Shown: in pieces, positions 23,688-31,242 of the stretch
Numbering within the stretch: position 1 is the first letter of the stretch
Layout: each line of letters starts with the position of its first letter
Assembly: GCA_021734045.1 (NCBI GenBank)
Contig: JAIPJR010000024.1
Coordinates: 1-33,359, forward strand
Reading direction: 5' to 3'
Length of the DNA stretch: 33,359 bases
Origin: Fidelibacterota bacterium
GTDB taxonomy: Bacteria > Fidelibacterota > UBA8477
Notes under the pieces: model-generated
The model's database searches: none
What the model was told of the DNA's origin: nothing
What the model saw: only the letters and a program-made list of their open reading frames with translations
Translations under genes and position numbers: made by a program

Positions 23688-25553
23688 GTGAAACGATTCT
23701 ATCTGGCATTCATTTTTTTAACAACGATTGGCTGGTCACAGACATTTTCCATTCCGGATGCAGTTCTGAAAGGCGTCCCGTTTGACATCAAATGGGAGGG
23801 TCTGATCGCGCAGCCCGGAGAAGAAATCGCGGTGTATGGTGTCGTGGATGCGCCGGTGATTATCTCTCCGCAGGATAATCTTGTAGAGGTCCGGAAGGTG
23901 GATAACTCACCGGTGATGGTGAAGAGTCAATATACCCACTATGCCGAAAGTACTCCCAATGTGATTCCAGCCTGGCTATCCATCCTGCCGCCCCTTATTG
24001 CTATTGCCTTGGCGCTCTTGACGAAGGAGATGTTACTCTCGCTCTTTGCCGGGATCTGGGCGGGTGTGACCATATTGGCCCATTATAACCCGGTGAAGGG
24101 GTTTTATGGTGCGCTGGATACTTATGTTGTAGAGAGTATCGCCAACCCGGGGCACGCAACGATTATTTTATTTTCTTTCGGTTTTGGTGGATTAATTGGG
24201 CTGATTCAGCGCAATGGAGGGTTAGCGGGCATCGTCAATGTCACAGCCCGGTATGCTAAGACACGCCGACGGGGTATTATTTCTACCGCTTTCATGGGCT
24301 TATTCGTTTTCTTTGATGATTATGCCAATTCGCTGTTGGTGGGGAATATGATGCGTCCTTTTACGGACAAATTGCGCATCAGTCGTGAAAAATTGTCTTA
24401 CCTGGTTGATTCTACCGCTGCCCCGGTAGCCAGCGTGGGCATTATCAGTACCTGGATTGTGTTCGCCATGTCGCTATTGGACGGTGAATTGAAGGCAGAG
24501 GGGATTAGTACCAATGCATATATCTATTTTCTGGCATCAATTCCCTTCAGTTTTTACGCCATTCTGGCGTTAGCGTTTGTCTTCATCAATGGCATTCAGG
24601 GGCGGGATTATGGTCCCATGTACCAGGCGGAAAAACGTGCCTTGGAAGAGGGTAAGTTGATACGCGATGGATCCCAGCCGCTGGCGGATGACTCCATGAT
24701 GAAAGATATTTTGCCGGAAAAAATCCCTTTAAGGTGGTTTAACGCGGTCATTCCCATATTTACGGTTGTAGTCATGACGGTGGTGGGGATGTACGCGAGT
24801 GGAGCACCTGATCATTTTCCAGCCGGCTCCACCTTCACCCAAAAAGCTCTTATGGTGATTGATGGCTCGGATTCATCTACCGCCTTATTGTGGGCAAGCT
24901 TTACAGCCGCAGTTGTAGCATTGGTTCTCTCCCTGTTGCAGCGATTGATTAATGTTCGTGAAGCATTCGACAGTTGGTTTAAAGGTGCGCGTTCCATGGC
25001 CCTGGCTGTAATGATCCTGATTCTGGCGTGGGCGTTGGGGGCGATTTGCCGGTCCGTCATGACGGCTGACTTTATTGTGTATTACACACAAGATTTTATT
25101 TCGCCGGCGTTGTTGCCTACACTGACATTTATTCTGGCTGCGGCGATTAGCTTTGCTACCGGCACCAGTTATGGAACCATGTCCATTTTGGTACCGCTTA
25201 TCGTTCCGTTAGCCGGACTGCTGTTGGGCGATTTGAATGATATCGTGTTTCTTGCCACATACGCAGCCATTATTAGTGGTGCTGTATTTGGGGATCACTG
25301 TTCACCCATTTCAGATACAACGATTCTGTCAAGTCTCGCTTCTGGCGCCGATAATGTGGATCATGTGAAAACACAAATGCCGTATGCTTTAACTGTAGGC
25401 GGGGTGGCGATTTTGTTTGGGTACCTGCCTATCGGTTACATGAGTCATTTGCCCTATGCTACCGGCTTGCTGTTGTATATCCTGAGTTTAAGCTCCCTGT
25501 GGCTTATCATGCGCTATGTGGGTAAACCGGTAGAAGCGCGGGTGATTCACTAA
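23688..25553 (+). CDS. nhaC: NhaC-family Na+/H+ antiporter with exported N-terminal extension
   Basis: This 621-residue protein starts at GTG with AGGGG 8 bases upstream. An N-terminal signal-like segment (residues 1-18, MKRFYLAFIFLTTIGWSQ) is followed by about 75 polar residues with a beta-rich look. The transporter core begins near 92 (IPAWLSILPPLIAIALALLTKEM) and has about a dozen membrane segments. Family features are FVFFDDYANSLLVGNMMRP with Asp210 and Asp211, STAAPVASVGIISTW, FATGTSYGTMSILVPL and FGDHCSPISDTTILSSLA. It should exchange Na+ for H+ across the inner membrane. The classical NhaC lacks the N-terminal extension. The ion and substrate assignment is by family only. Confidence 0.85.
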   Translation: MKRFYLAFIFLTTIGWSQTFSIPDAVLKGVPFDIKWEGLIAQPGEEIAVYGVVDAPVIISPQDNLVEVRKVDNSPVMVKSQYTHYAESTPNVIPAWLSILPPLIAIALALLTKEMLLSLFAGIWAGVTILAHYNPVKGFYGALDTYVVESIANPGHATIILFSFGFGGLIGLIQRNGGLAGIVNVTARYAKTRRRGIISTAFMGLFVFFDDYANSLLVGNMMRPFTDKLRISREKLSYLVDSTAAPVASVGIISTWIVFAMSLLDGELKAEGISTNAYIYFLASIPFSFYAILALAFVFINGIQGRDYGPMYQAEKRALEEGKLIRDGSQPLADDSMMKDILPEKIPLRWFNAVIPIFTVVVMTVVGMYASGAPDHFPAGSTFTQKALMVIDGSDSSTALLWASFTAAVVALVLSLLQRLINVREAFDSWFKGARSMALAVMILILAWALGAICRSVMTADFIVYYTQDFISPALLPTLTFILAAAISFATGTSYGTMSILVPLIVPLAGLLLGDLNDIVFLATYAAIISGAVFGDHCSPISDTTILSSLASGADNVDHVKTQMPYALTVGGVAILFGYLPIGYMSHLPYATGLLLYILSLSSLWLIMRYVGKPVEARVIH

Positions 25554-25593
25554 AATGTTAGTTTCGCCTCCACGAGACTGCTATTTTGTAAGC

Positions 25594-27150
25594 ATGTTGC
25601 GTAAATCCTTATTCCTACCCGTTTTCTTCATTTTGGGAATTGGCTTCCCGGGGCTGTCGTTCGCCCAATCCGGTGCGGAAGAGGTGAATGATCAGGCACT
25701 CAATTTCTATATGGAAGGAATGCGTCTGGAGATGGTGGGGGAGTATGATTCTGCGGCCAGGGCATATACCCGTGCCGTGGAGGCGGATAGTACCTCTGCA
25801 ACGCTCTTCTTTGCTCTGGCGCGAACCCAATTACGTATCGGCAAAATGCAGGCGGGCGAAGAGTCTCTGGAAATGGTGATTCGGTTAGACAGCACCAATA
25901 CAGATGCCTTGAAAATGTTGGCTGAGTTAGCGGGAGCACAAAAGGATTCTGAACGGGCAATCGCTTATTTGCAGAAAATCTTAAACCACGATTCGGAGAA
26001 CCAATACGCGTTAAGTGACCTGGCCGAGCATTACCGGGCACTGGGAGATTCATTGCTGGAAGCAGCCACACTGGAGCGTTTGTACGAAGTAAACCCCCGG
26101 GCGATTCACGCTCTGGGACGGGCGGAGCAAATCTACCTGAACGCCAAAGAATTTGAGAAAGCCCTGGCACTGTATAACAAACTGCTCCGAACCATGCCAG
26201 ATAATACCGAATTAATTGAACGGGAATTGCGTCTCCTGGTCGCGTTGGAACGCATTCCGGAGGCGGATACGTTCATTGATTCCGTCCTGGAGAAACACGC
26301 TGGTGAAGGGGAATTCATTGCGTTAAAAGGAAAATATCTGGGGAATGTAAAGGGTAGCGAAGCTGCAATTAACTATCTGGAACAAGCTCTTATCAACTCA
26401 GATTCGGGCTGGGAACCGCGCTTCATGTTGGGGCAATTATATTTTGAGACGAAAAATTATGAGAGTGCAATTCCCCACTTACGAGCAGCATTGGATGCAA
26501 ATCCTGCCGAACCAACGGCGGTTTCATTTCTGGCATTGTCCCACTTGAATTTGGAACAAGCCGAGGCTGCGTATAAACTTTTGGAGAATTTTATCCCCGC
26601 ATTTCCGGACAATTTCTTTCTCCACTACCTGTTAGGGAGTGTCGCCCGCGATCTGGGAACCCGCGAAAATGACACCGCTTTGCTGGAGAAAGCGTTGCGC
26701 GAACTGAGCCGGGCAATCGAGCTACGTCCTGATGACAACCAATCCCTCCATGTCTATGCCACGACTGCCGATCAACTGGGGAAAACCCGGAAGGCCATGA
26801 ATGCTTATGAGCGCATTTTGAAAACCACCCCGGAAGATGATCTGGCCATGAATAATTACGCCTATATGATTAGTGAGAATGTGACAGATGTGGACTCCCT
26901 GCTCTATGCTGCGAAACTTATCCAGAAAGCACTGGTGATTACACCGGACAATCCATCCTATCTGGATACGGCCGGCTGGGTGTATTTTAAGCTGGGACAC
27001 CTCAGAGCAGCCCGGGAAATGCTGGAGAAATCGCTATCAAAAGATCCGGCCAATGCGGAAGTATTGAACCACATGGCTAAGTTATTGGAAACAATGGGAC
27101 AGGTTGAGGCAGCAGCACGATACCGGCAGGAGGCGCAGCAGAGTGAGTAA
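25594..27150 (+). CDS. Exported TPR-repeat protein
   Basis: An ATG at 25555 sits next to the nhaC stop, but the frame gains a clean signal peptide only from the ATG at 25594 (MLRKSLFLPVFFILGIGF, ending SFAQ), so that start is preferred and gives 518 residues. The mature chain is almost entirely helical TPR repeats, about twelve. Examples are GEYDSAARAYTRAVEADS, KNYESAIPHLRAALDANPAEP, and the last pair NPSYLDTAGWVYFKLGHLRAAREMLEKSL (partly listed in segments under 20 residues elsewhere) and DPANAEVLNHMAKLLETMG. Such proteins act as scaffolds in the periplasm or outer-membrane assembly. The lipoprotein gene begins inside its last codons. No enzymatic domain is visible. Confidence 0.82.
   Translation: MLRKSLFLPVFFILGIGFPGLSFAQSGAEEVNDQALNFYMEGMRLEMVGEYDSAARAYTRAVEADSTSATLFFALARTQLRIGKMQAGEESLEMVIRLDSTNTDALKMLAELAGAQKDSERAIAYLQKILNHDSENQYALSDLAEHYRALGDSLLEAATLERLYEVNPRAIHALGRAEQIYLNAKEFEKALALYNKLLRTMPDNTELIERELRLLVALERIPEADTFIDSVLEKHAGEGEFIALKGKYLGNVKGSEAAINYLEQALINSDSGWEPRFMLGQLYFETKNYESAIPHLRAALDANPAEPTAVSFLALSHLNLEQAEAAYKLLENFIPAFPDNFFLHYLLGSVARDLGTRENDTALLEKALRELSRAIELRPDDNQSLHVYATTADQLGKTRKAMNAYERILKTTPEDDLAMNNYAYMISENVTDVDSLLYAAKLIQKALVITPDNPSYLDTAGWVYFKLGHLRAAREMLEKSLSKDPANAEVLNHMAKLLETMGQVEAAARYRQEAQQSE
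27128..27133 (+). promoter_or_regulatory. Ribosome binding site deciding the lipoprotein start
   Basis: AGGAGG lies 9 bases before GTG at 27143. It supports this start over the ATG at 27104, and it lies inside the end of the TPR gene. Confidence 0.75.
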
Positions 27151-27919
27151 AATTCTCCATCTCCTCCCAGCCTTGATTGTAAGCCTTCTCCTTGTTCAAT
27201 GTAGCACCCTGCGCCAGACCATCCCATGCCTTGACCCGGGAAAAGTCCCGTCAGAGAAGCAATTCTGGAAGCGTCAAACCCTACTAAGCGAGACCCCTCA
27301 CAACGTGTCCGGCACGGGTTATATGCAAATTGACCTTCCTGAATTGGCAGGGAAATCCCGTGCGCGATATGCCTATAGTTCCGCAGGTGAAATGTCACTG
27401 GAATTATCAACGCTGCTGACGGGTAAACTGGCGGATATCTTCCTAAGAAACGATACAGTTGTGGTGAATGATTATATTCAGAAACAGAGTTTTGTGGATA
27501 AAGTGGATAATTTGGCTTTACCGGGTATTGGACAGTTGCAGCTGGGCTCCTGGGATTTGAAGACGATATTTCTAGGGATTGTGGAATTGAAAAAAAACGA
27601 CTGGGAGTTTCGATTGACGCCGGTTCCACATCTGTTCCGCACAAATGAGGAAGTGTTGATTGACGAGCACGGACGGGTGAAAGCCTGGTTCATTCGTGAG
27701 ACTGGAAATGGTGTTCTGCAACGCGAACTCGTGTTGGAATATGAGACAGGTGAAGCACTTTTCCCGGTTTCCATAACAGTTTCCGATTACAAAATGAAGC
27801 GCAAAATAAAGCTAACCCATCAAAAGGTTGTCTGGGATGATCCCTACTTCCAGGTGGCAGCGGTAGAGCCCGTGTATCCGCAACCATTTAAATTTTCAAC
27901 ACCGCAAGATAAGTTGTGA
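27143..27919 (+). CDS. DUF4292-like outer-membrane lipoprotein
   Basis: The GTG at 27143, placed by the AGGAGG upstream, gives a 258-residue protein whose N-terminus is a lipoprotein signal, MSKILHLLPALIVSLLLVQC, with the lipidated Cys at residue 20. The longer frame from 27104 would bury the signal behind 13 charged residues. The mature part resembles the DUF4292/LolB-like type: an all-beta half-barrel pattern with GTGYMQIDLPELAGKSRARY, MSLELSTLLTGKLADIF and KIKLTHQKVVWDDPYF. By analogy with LolA/LolB it might bind lipid or lipoprotein, but no function is established. The overlap with the TPR gene (8 bp) and with the next gene suggests one operon. Confidence 0.75.
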   Translation: MSKILHLLPALIVSLLLVQCSTLRQTIPCLDPGKVPSEKQFWKRQTLLSETPHNVSGTGYMQIDLPELAGKSRARYAYSSAGEMSLELSTLLTGKLADIFLRNDTVVVNDYIQKQSFVDKVDNLALPGIGQLQLGSWDLKTIFLGIVELKKNDWEFRLTPVPHLFRTNEEVLIDEHGRVKAWFIRETGNGVLQRELVLEYETGEALFPVSITVSDYKMKRKIKLTHQKVVWDDPYFQVAAVEPVYPQPFKFSTPQDKL

Positions 27920-27921
27920 TT

Positions 27922-28848
27922 ATGTATTCCATTAGTGTGGTTATTCCAGTTTTAGATGAAAAAGAATCATTACCCGAACTGGTCACGCAGGTAAAAGCGG
28001 CCCTGGAAGCCCTAACTGAAACCTATGAGATTATTTTTATTGACGATGGGAGCACGGATGGCTCCTCAGAATTAATGACCGAGCGCGCCCAGAATGATGA
28101 ACATATTCATCTGGTGCAATTTTTTCGAAATTATGGCAAGGCAGCCGCATTGGCGGAGGGATTTCGGCAGGCAACCGGCGATGTTGTGATTACCATGGAT
28201 GCCGATTTGCAGGATGATCCGGCTGAATTCAAGGGTTTGATTAAGAAACTTGATGAGGGATATGATTTGGTTTCGGGCTGGAAAAAAGTTCGGCACGATC
28301 CCTTATCAAAACGCATTCCTTCAAAAATCGCCAATCTGGTGACGCGTTTGATTACCGGTGTAAATGTCCACGATATGAATTGCGGACTCAAAGCCTATCG
28401 GAAAGCAGTTATCAAATCGCTGGAGATTTATGGCGGGCGGCACCGGTATATTCCCGCGCTTGCGGGTCAGCAGAAATTTCGTATCACCGAGATGGTGGTG
28501 AATCACCGTCCTCGGCAATTTGGCAAGACCAAATATGGCGGTTCCCGATTTTTTCATGGGTTTTTTGATTTACTGACGATTCTGTTTCTATCTAAGTACA
28601 CCCAGCAGCCATTGCATTTGTTTGGGATGATTGGTTTTCTAAGCCTGGTATTGGGTCTTGCGATTGATATTTATGTCATTATTCTCAAGTATTTTTTCGG
28701 TGCTTCATTCCAGAAACACATGGCCGCCCTCCTTTCCGGTGTCCTCCTGATTGTGGTGGGGGTCCAATTCATATCCCTGGGTTTGCTGGGTGAACTCATC
28801 GCCAAATCCTCCCATGAGAAGGAAAATATGGTGAGGCGGGTTATCTGA
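27922..28848 (+). CDS. Family 2 glycosyltransferase, DPM1/GtrB-like, membrane-anchored
   Basis: This protein is about 308 residues from the ATG at 27922; a GTG at 27916, overlapping the previous stop, would add two. The GT-A domain (about 1-165) has SVVIPVLDEKESLPELV, FIDDGSTDGS, RNYGKAAALAEGF and the metal-binding MDADLQDDP. The C-terminal part has two membrane segments, at about 230-255 and 265-292, with SKYTQQPLHLFGMIGF before the first. This is the layout of polyprenyl-phosphate sugar transferases (ArnC, GtrB, YkcC-like). It probably loads a sugar onto undecaprenyl phosphate for surface-glycan assembly; the sugar cannot be read from sequence. Confidence 0.9.
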   Translation: MYSISVVIPVLDEKESLPELVTQVKAALEALTETYEIIFIDDGSTDGSSELMTERAQNDEHIHLVQFFRNYGKAAALAEGFRQATGDVVITMDADLQDDPAEFKGLIKKLDEGYDLVSGWKKVRHDPLSKRIPSKIANLVTRLITGVNVHDMNCGLKAYRKAVIKSLEIYGGRHRYIPALAGQQKFRITEMVVNHRPRQFGKTKYGGSRFFHGFFDLLTILFLSKYTQQPLHLFGMIGFLSLVLGLAIDIYVIILKYFFGASFQKHMAALLSGVLLIVVGVQFISLGLLGELIAKSSHEKENMVRRVI

Positions 28849-28879
28849 GCCAGCTCATTATCCTGTGAACTAGTACCCA

Positions 28880-30028
28880 ATGCAACCACAATCATTACCA
28901 ACCTTGCGCGTCTGCTACTTCGGCACCTATGAGCAAGAATATCCGCGTAATCGAATGTTTATAAATGGCTTGCGAATGAACGGTGCATCAGTTTCAGAGT
29001 GTCACGAGCCCTTCTGGGAAACGTTTGAGCAGAAGGATGCCGAATTTGGCTTCAGCTTTTCGACGATAATTCAATTTATAAAATGTCAATTCAAACTGGC
29101 CTGGAAATATGTGAGCCGAACGCCGGACCATGATGTGGTTATCGTGGGATTTATCGGGCAGCCGGATATGTTTCTTGCCAAATTCCTCACCTGGCTTACC
29201 GGACGGAAATTGGTTTTCAACCCCTTGGTGTCTATTTATGATACTGTCGTTGGTGACCGAAAGTTTGTTAGCAAAACCTCCGCTAAAGCGAATGTTTTCA
29301 GGTGGCTGGATAAAATAGCCTGCCAATTGGCTGATCTGATTTTTCTGGATACTCAGGCACATATAGAATACTTCAGTGAAGAATTTGGGATTCAAAGGGA
29401 GAAGTTCGAAAGGGTCTGGGTCGGTGCCGATGAGCATGTTTTTAAACCGGTGAATTCTAAACAGAACAATCCTGACCCATTCAAAATCCTGTTCGTGGGA
29501 AAATTTATACCCTTACATGGTCTTCCCAGAATTGTTGAGACAGCCAAATTATTGGAATCAAGTGCTGATATACGGTTCACCCTGATTGGTAAAGGGCAGC
29601 TTCGTGAGGCGATTGAACGGCAAATTGCGGAAAAGGGTATTAAAAATATTCAAATCATTGATTGGGTTCCCTATCAGGAATTAATGCAAGTCATGTCTGA
29701 AGCTGATCTTATCCTGGGAATTTTCGGGGAATCTGAAAAGGCGAAGCGGGTTATTCCCAATAAAGTGTACCAGGGGTTAGCTGTAGGGAAACCGGTTTTG
29801 ACAATGGATTCGCACGCCGGTAGAGAGCTTTTGGTGCATGAACATACGGCATTCCTGGTAAAAAACCATCCTGCTGAGCTGGCAGACAAAATTCGACAAT
29901 TAAAAAAGCAGAGAGATATGTGCGACGCAGTGGGTCGTGCCGGTTATGATCTATTTAAAGAGAAACTGAACACGCGCGTTATTGGAAAGGATGTTCTACG
30001 CGCGATGCAGGCCAGGGTATTGATATAA
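28880..30028 (+). CDS. Group 1 (GT4-type) glycosyltransferase
   Basis: This 382-residue cytoplasmic protein has a GT-B fold. The N-terminal half (about 10-190) contains LRVCYFGTYEQEYPRNRMF and DVVIVGFIGQPDMFLAKFL. The C-terminal nucleotide-sugar domain (about 195-370) contains FKILFVGKFIPLHGL, FTLIGKGQLREAI, IIDWVPYQELMQVMSEADL, then the donor-site segment FGESEKAKRVIPNKVYQGL and AVGKPVLTMD. Donor and acceptor are unknown. It lies 31 bp after the DPM1-like gene and 4 bp before another glycosyltransferase, so a surface-polysaccharide or glycolipid pathway is likely. No good ribosome site precedes the ATG. Confidence 0.88.
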   Translation: MQPQSLPTLRVCYFGTYEQEYPRNRMFINGLRMNGASVSECHEPFWETFEQKDAEFGFSFSTIIQFIKCQFKLAWKYVSRTPDHDVVIVGFIGQPDMFLAKFLTWLTGRKLVFNPLVSIYDTVVGDRKFVSKTSAKANVFRWLDKIACQLADLIFLDTQAHIEYFSEEFGIQREKFERVWVGADEHVFKPVNSKQNNPDPFKILFVGKFIPLHGLPRIVETAKLLESSADIRFTLIGKGQLREAIERQIAEKGIKNIQIIDWVPYQELMQVMSEADLILGIFGESEKAKRVIPNKVYQGLAVGKPVLTMDSHAGRELLVHEHTAFLVKNHPAELADKIRQLKKQRDMCDAVGRAGYDLFKEKLNTRVIGKDVLRAMQARVLI

Positions 30029-30032
30029 CAAC

Positions 30033-31229
30033 ATGACGGACCTTAAGATACTAATCAATCGTGATATTGTGATCATATCCGGTCAAATGCTCCATGACCG
30101 GTACTGGACATCTAAACAATACATCGCTCATGAGTTAATCAAGCAAAATCGCGTTTTGTATGTTGAGGCGAATTATTCATTCGGCAAATTGTTTTTAGGG
30201 CTGCTGGGTAAAGGCTGGCCGGTAACACTTTTCGGCCGATTGACACAGGATGAGTCCGGGATTGATGTCCTTACTCCGCCTCCTCGACTACCTTGGCGGA
30301 ATCATTTTCACTGGATTGGTCAACTTAATCAGCTCCTCTTGCGCTGGAAAATCAAACGAGCAATGCGCAAGTTGAATTATCAACGCCCTATTTTATGGAC
30401 ATTTTTACACCAGACAGCAGCCCTCATCGGGAAACTTCCGGCTGAAAAATGGATTTATCATTGTGTGGATGACTGGCCGGAATTACTACCCATGGCAAAA
30501 ATGGGGCGACCGAAAACCGTGCGGCATGACGAAGGAGAGTTGATCAGAAAAACGGATCTGGTTTATTCTGTGTCTCAGACGCTGCTTTCCCACTATAAAA
30601 TTCCCACAGAAAAAGTAAATCTCATTGCAAACGGTGTGGATGTTTCATTATTTGATCGAGACAACCTTCCGGAAGATTCAATTCCGGAAGATTTGAGGGG
30701 GTTACCCAAGCCGATTATTGGATTTTCCGGTTCACTCGGAAAATGGATAAATACCGATTTGATTCTGCAAACTGCACACGCATTTCCCCGGGCATCTATC
30801 GTAATGATTGGTCTGAATGAAAAAAATCCTGGTGTAGATGAATTACTACGGCAAGAGAATATTCATTTCTTGGGAATGAAGCAGCGTGGAGAAGTTCCGC
30901 ATTATATCAATGCTTTTGATGTATGCCTCATGCCATTTGCCCGCTCTGAGGTGGGTGAGGGCTTGCTGCCACTGAAACTATTCGAATATCTTGCTATGGG
31001 TAAACCGATTGTCGCGACAAGTTCTCCGACTTTAATTTTATTCGCGGATATCTTATACTTGGCGGAAAACGATACTGAATTTATTCAGCAAGTGGGCGAG
31101 GCATTGAAAGAATCAAATAGTGAACTCATGCTGCAACGGCTGGCTCGTGCCCGGGAATTTTCATGGGCAGCTCGGTTGAGGAAATATGATGCAGCTCTGA
31201 AGGATAATTATAACCAGACAGAAAACTGA
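30033..31229 (+). CDS. GT-B glycosyltransferase (TuaH-like)
   Basis: This 398-residue protein has two Rossmann-like halves. The first contains RDIVIISGQMLHDRYWTSKQY, given here only as a marker, with YVEANYSFGKLF and the motif YHCVDDWPELLP. The second, from about residue 225, contains IIGFSGSLGKWINTDLI, FPRASIVMIGLNE, HYINAFDVCLMPFARSE and LLPLKLFEYLAMGKPIVAT, with the conserved Glu of the donor site in FEYLAMGKP. Similar proteins are labelled glycosyltransferase or TuaH-like in polysaccharide loci. It starts 4 bp after the preceding gene and ends 13 bp before the YfhO-like gene. Substrates are unknown. Confidence 0.85.
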   Translation: MTDLKILINRDIVIISGQMLHDRYWTSKQYIAHELIKQNRVLYVEANYSFGKLFLGLLGKGWPVTLFGRLTQDESGIDVLTPPPRLPWRNHFHWIGQLNQLLLRWKIKRAMRKLNYQRPILWTFLHQTAALIGKLPAEKWIYHCVDDWPELLPMAKMGRPKTVRHDEGELIRKTDLVYSVSQTLLSHYKIPTEKVNLIANGVDVSLFDRDNLPEDSIPEDLRGLPKPIIGFSGSLGKWINTDLILQTAHAFPRASIVMIGLNEKNPGVDELLRQENIHFLGMKQRGEVPHYINAFDVCLMPFARSEVGEGLLPLKLFEYLAMGKPIVATSSPTLILFADILYLAENDTEFIQQVGEALKESNSELMLQRLARAREFSWAARLRKYDAALKDNYNQTEN

Positions 31230-31242
31230 GCGGATATTCATT

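Noticed and set aside
25700-26170. Minus-strand frame of 156 codons
   Set aside because: Antisense to the TPR gene. The product is Pro/Arg-rich, as expected of a shadow translation, and has no motif.
26958-27644. Minus-strand frame of 228 codons
   Set aside because: It lies antisense to the TPR and lipoprotein genes, which have clear signals and motifs. Its product has no recognisable domain and no ribosome site.
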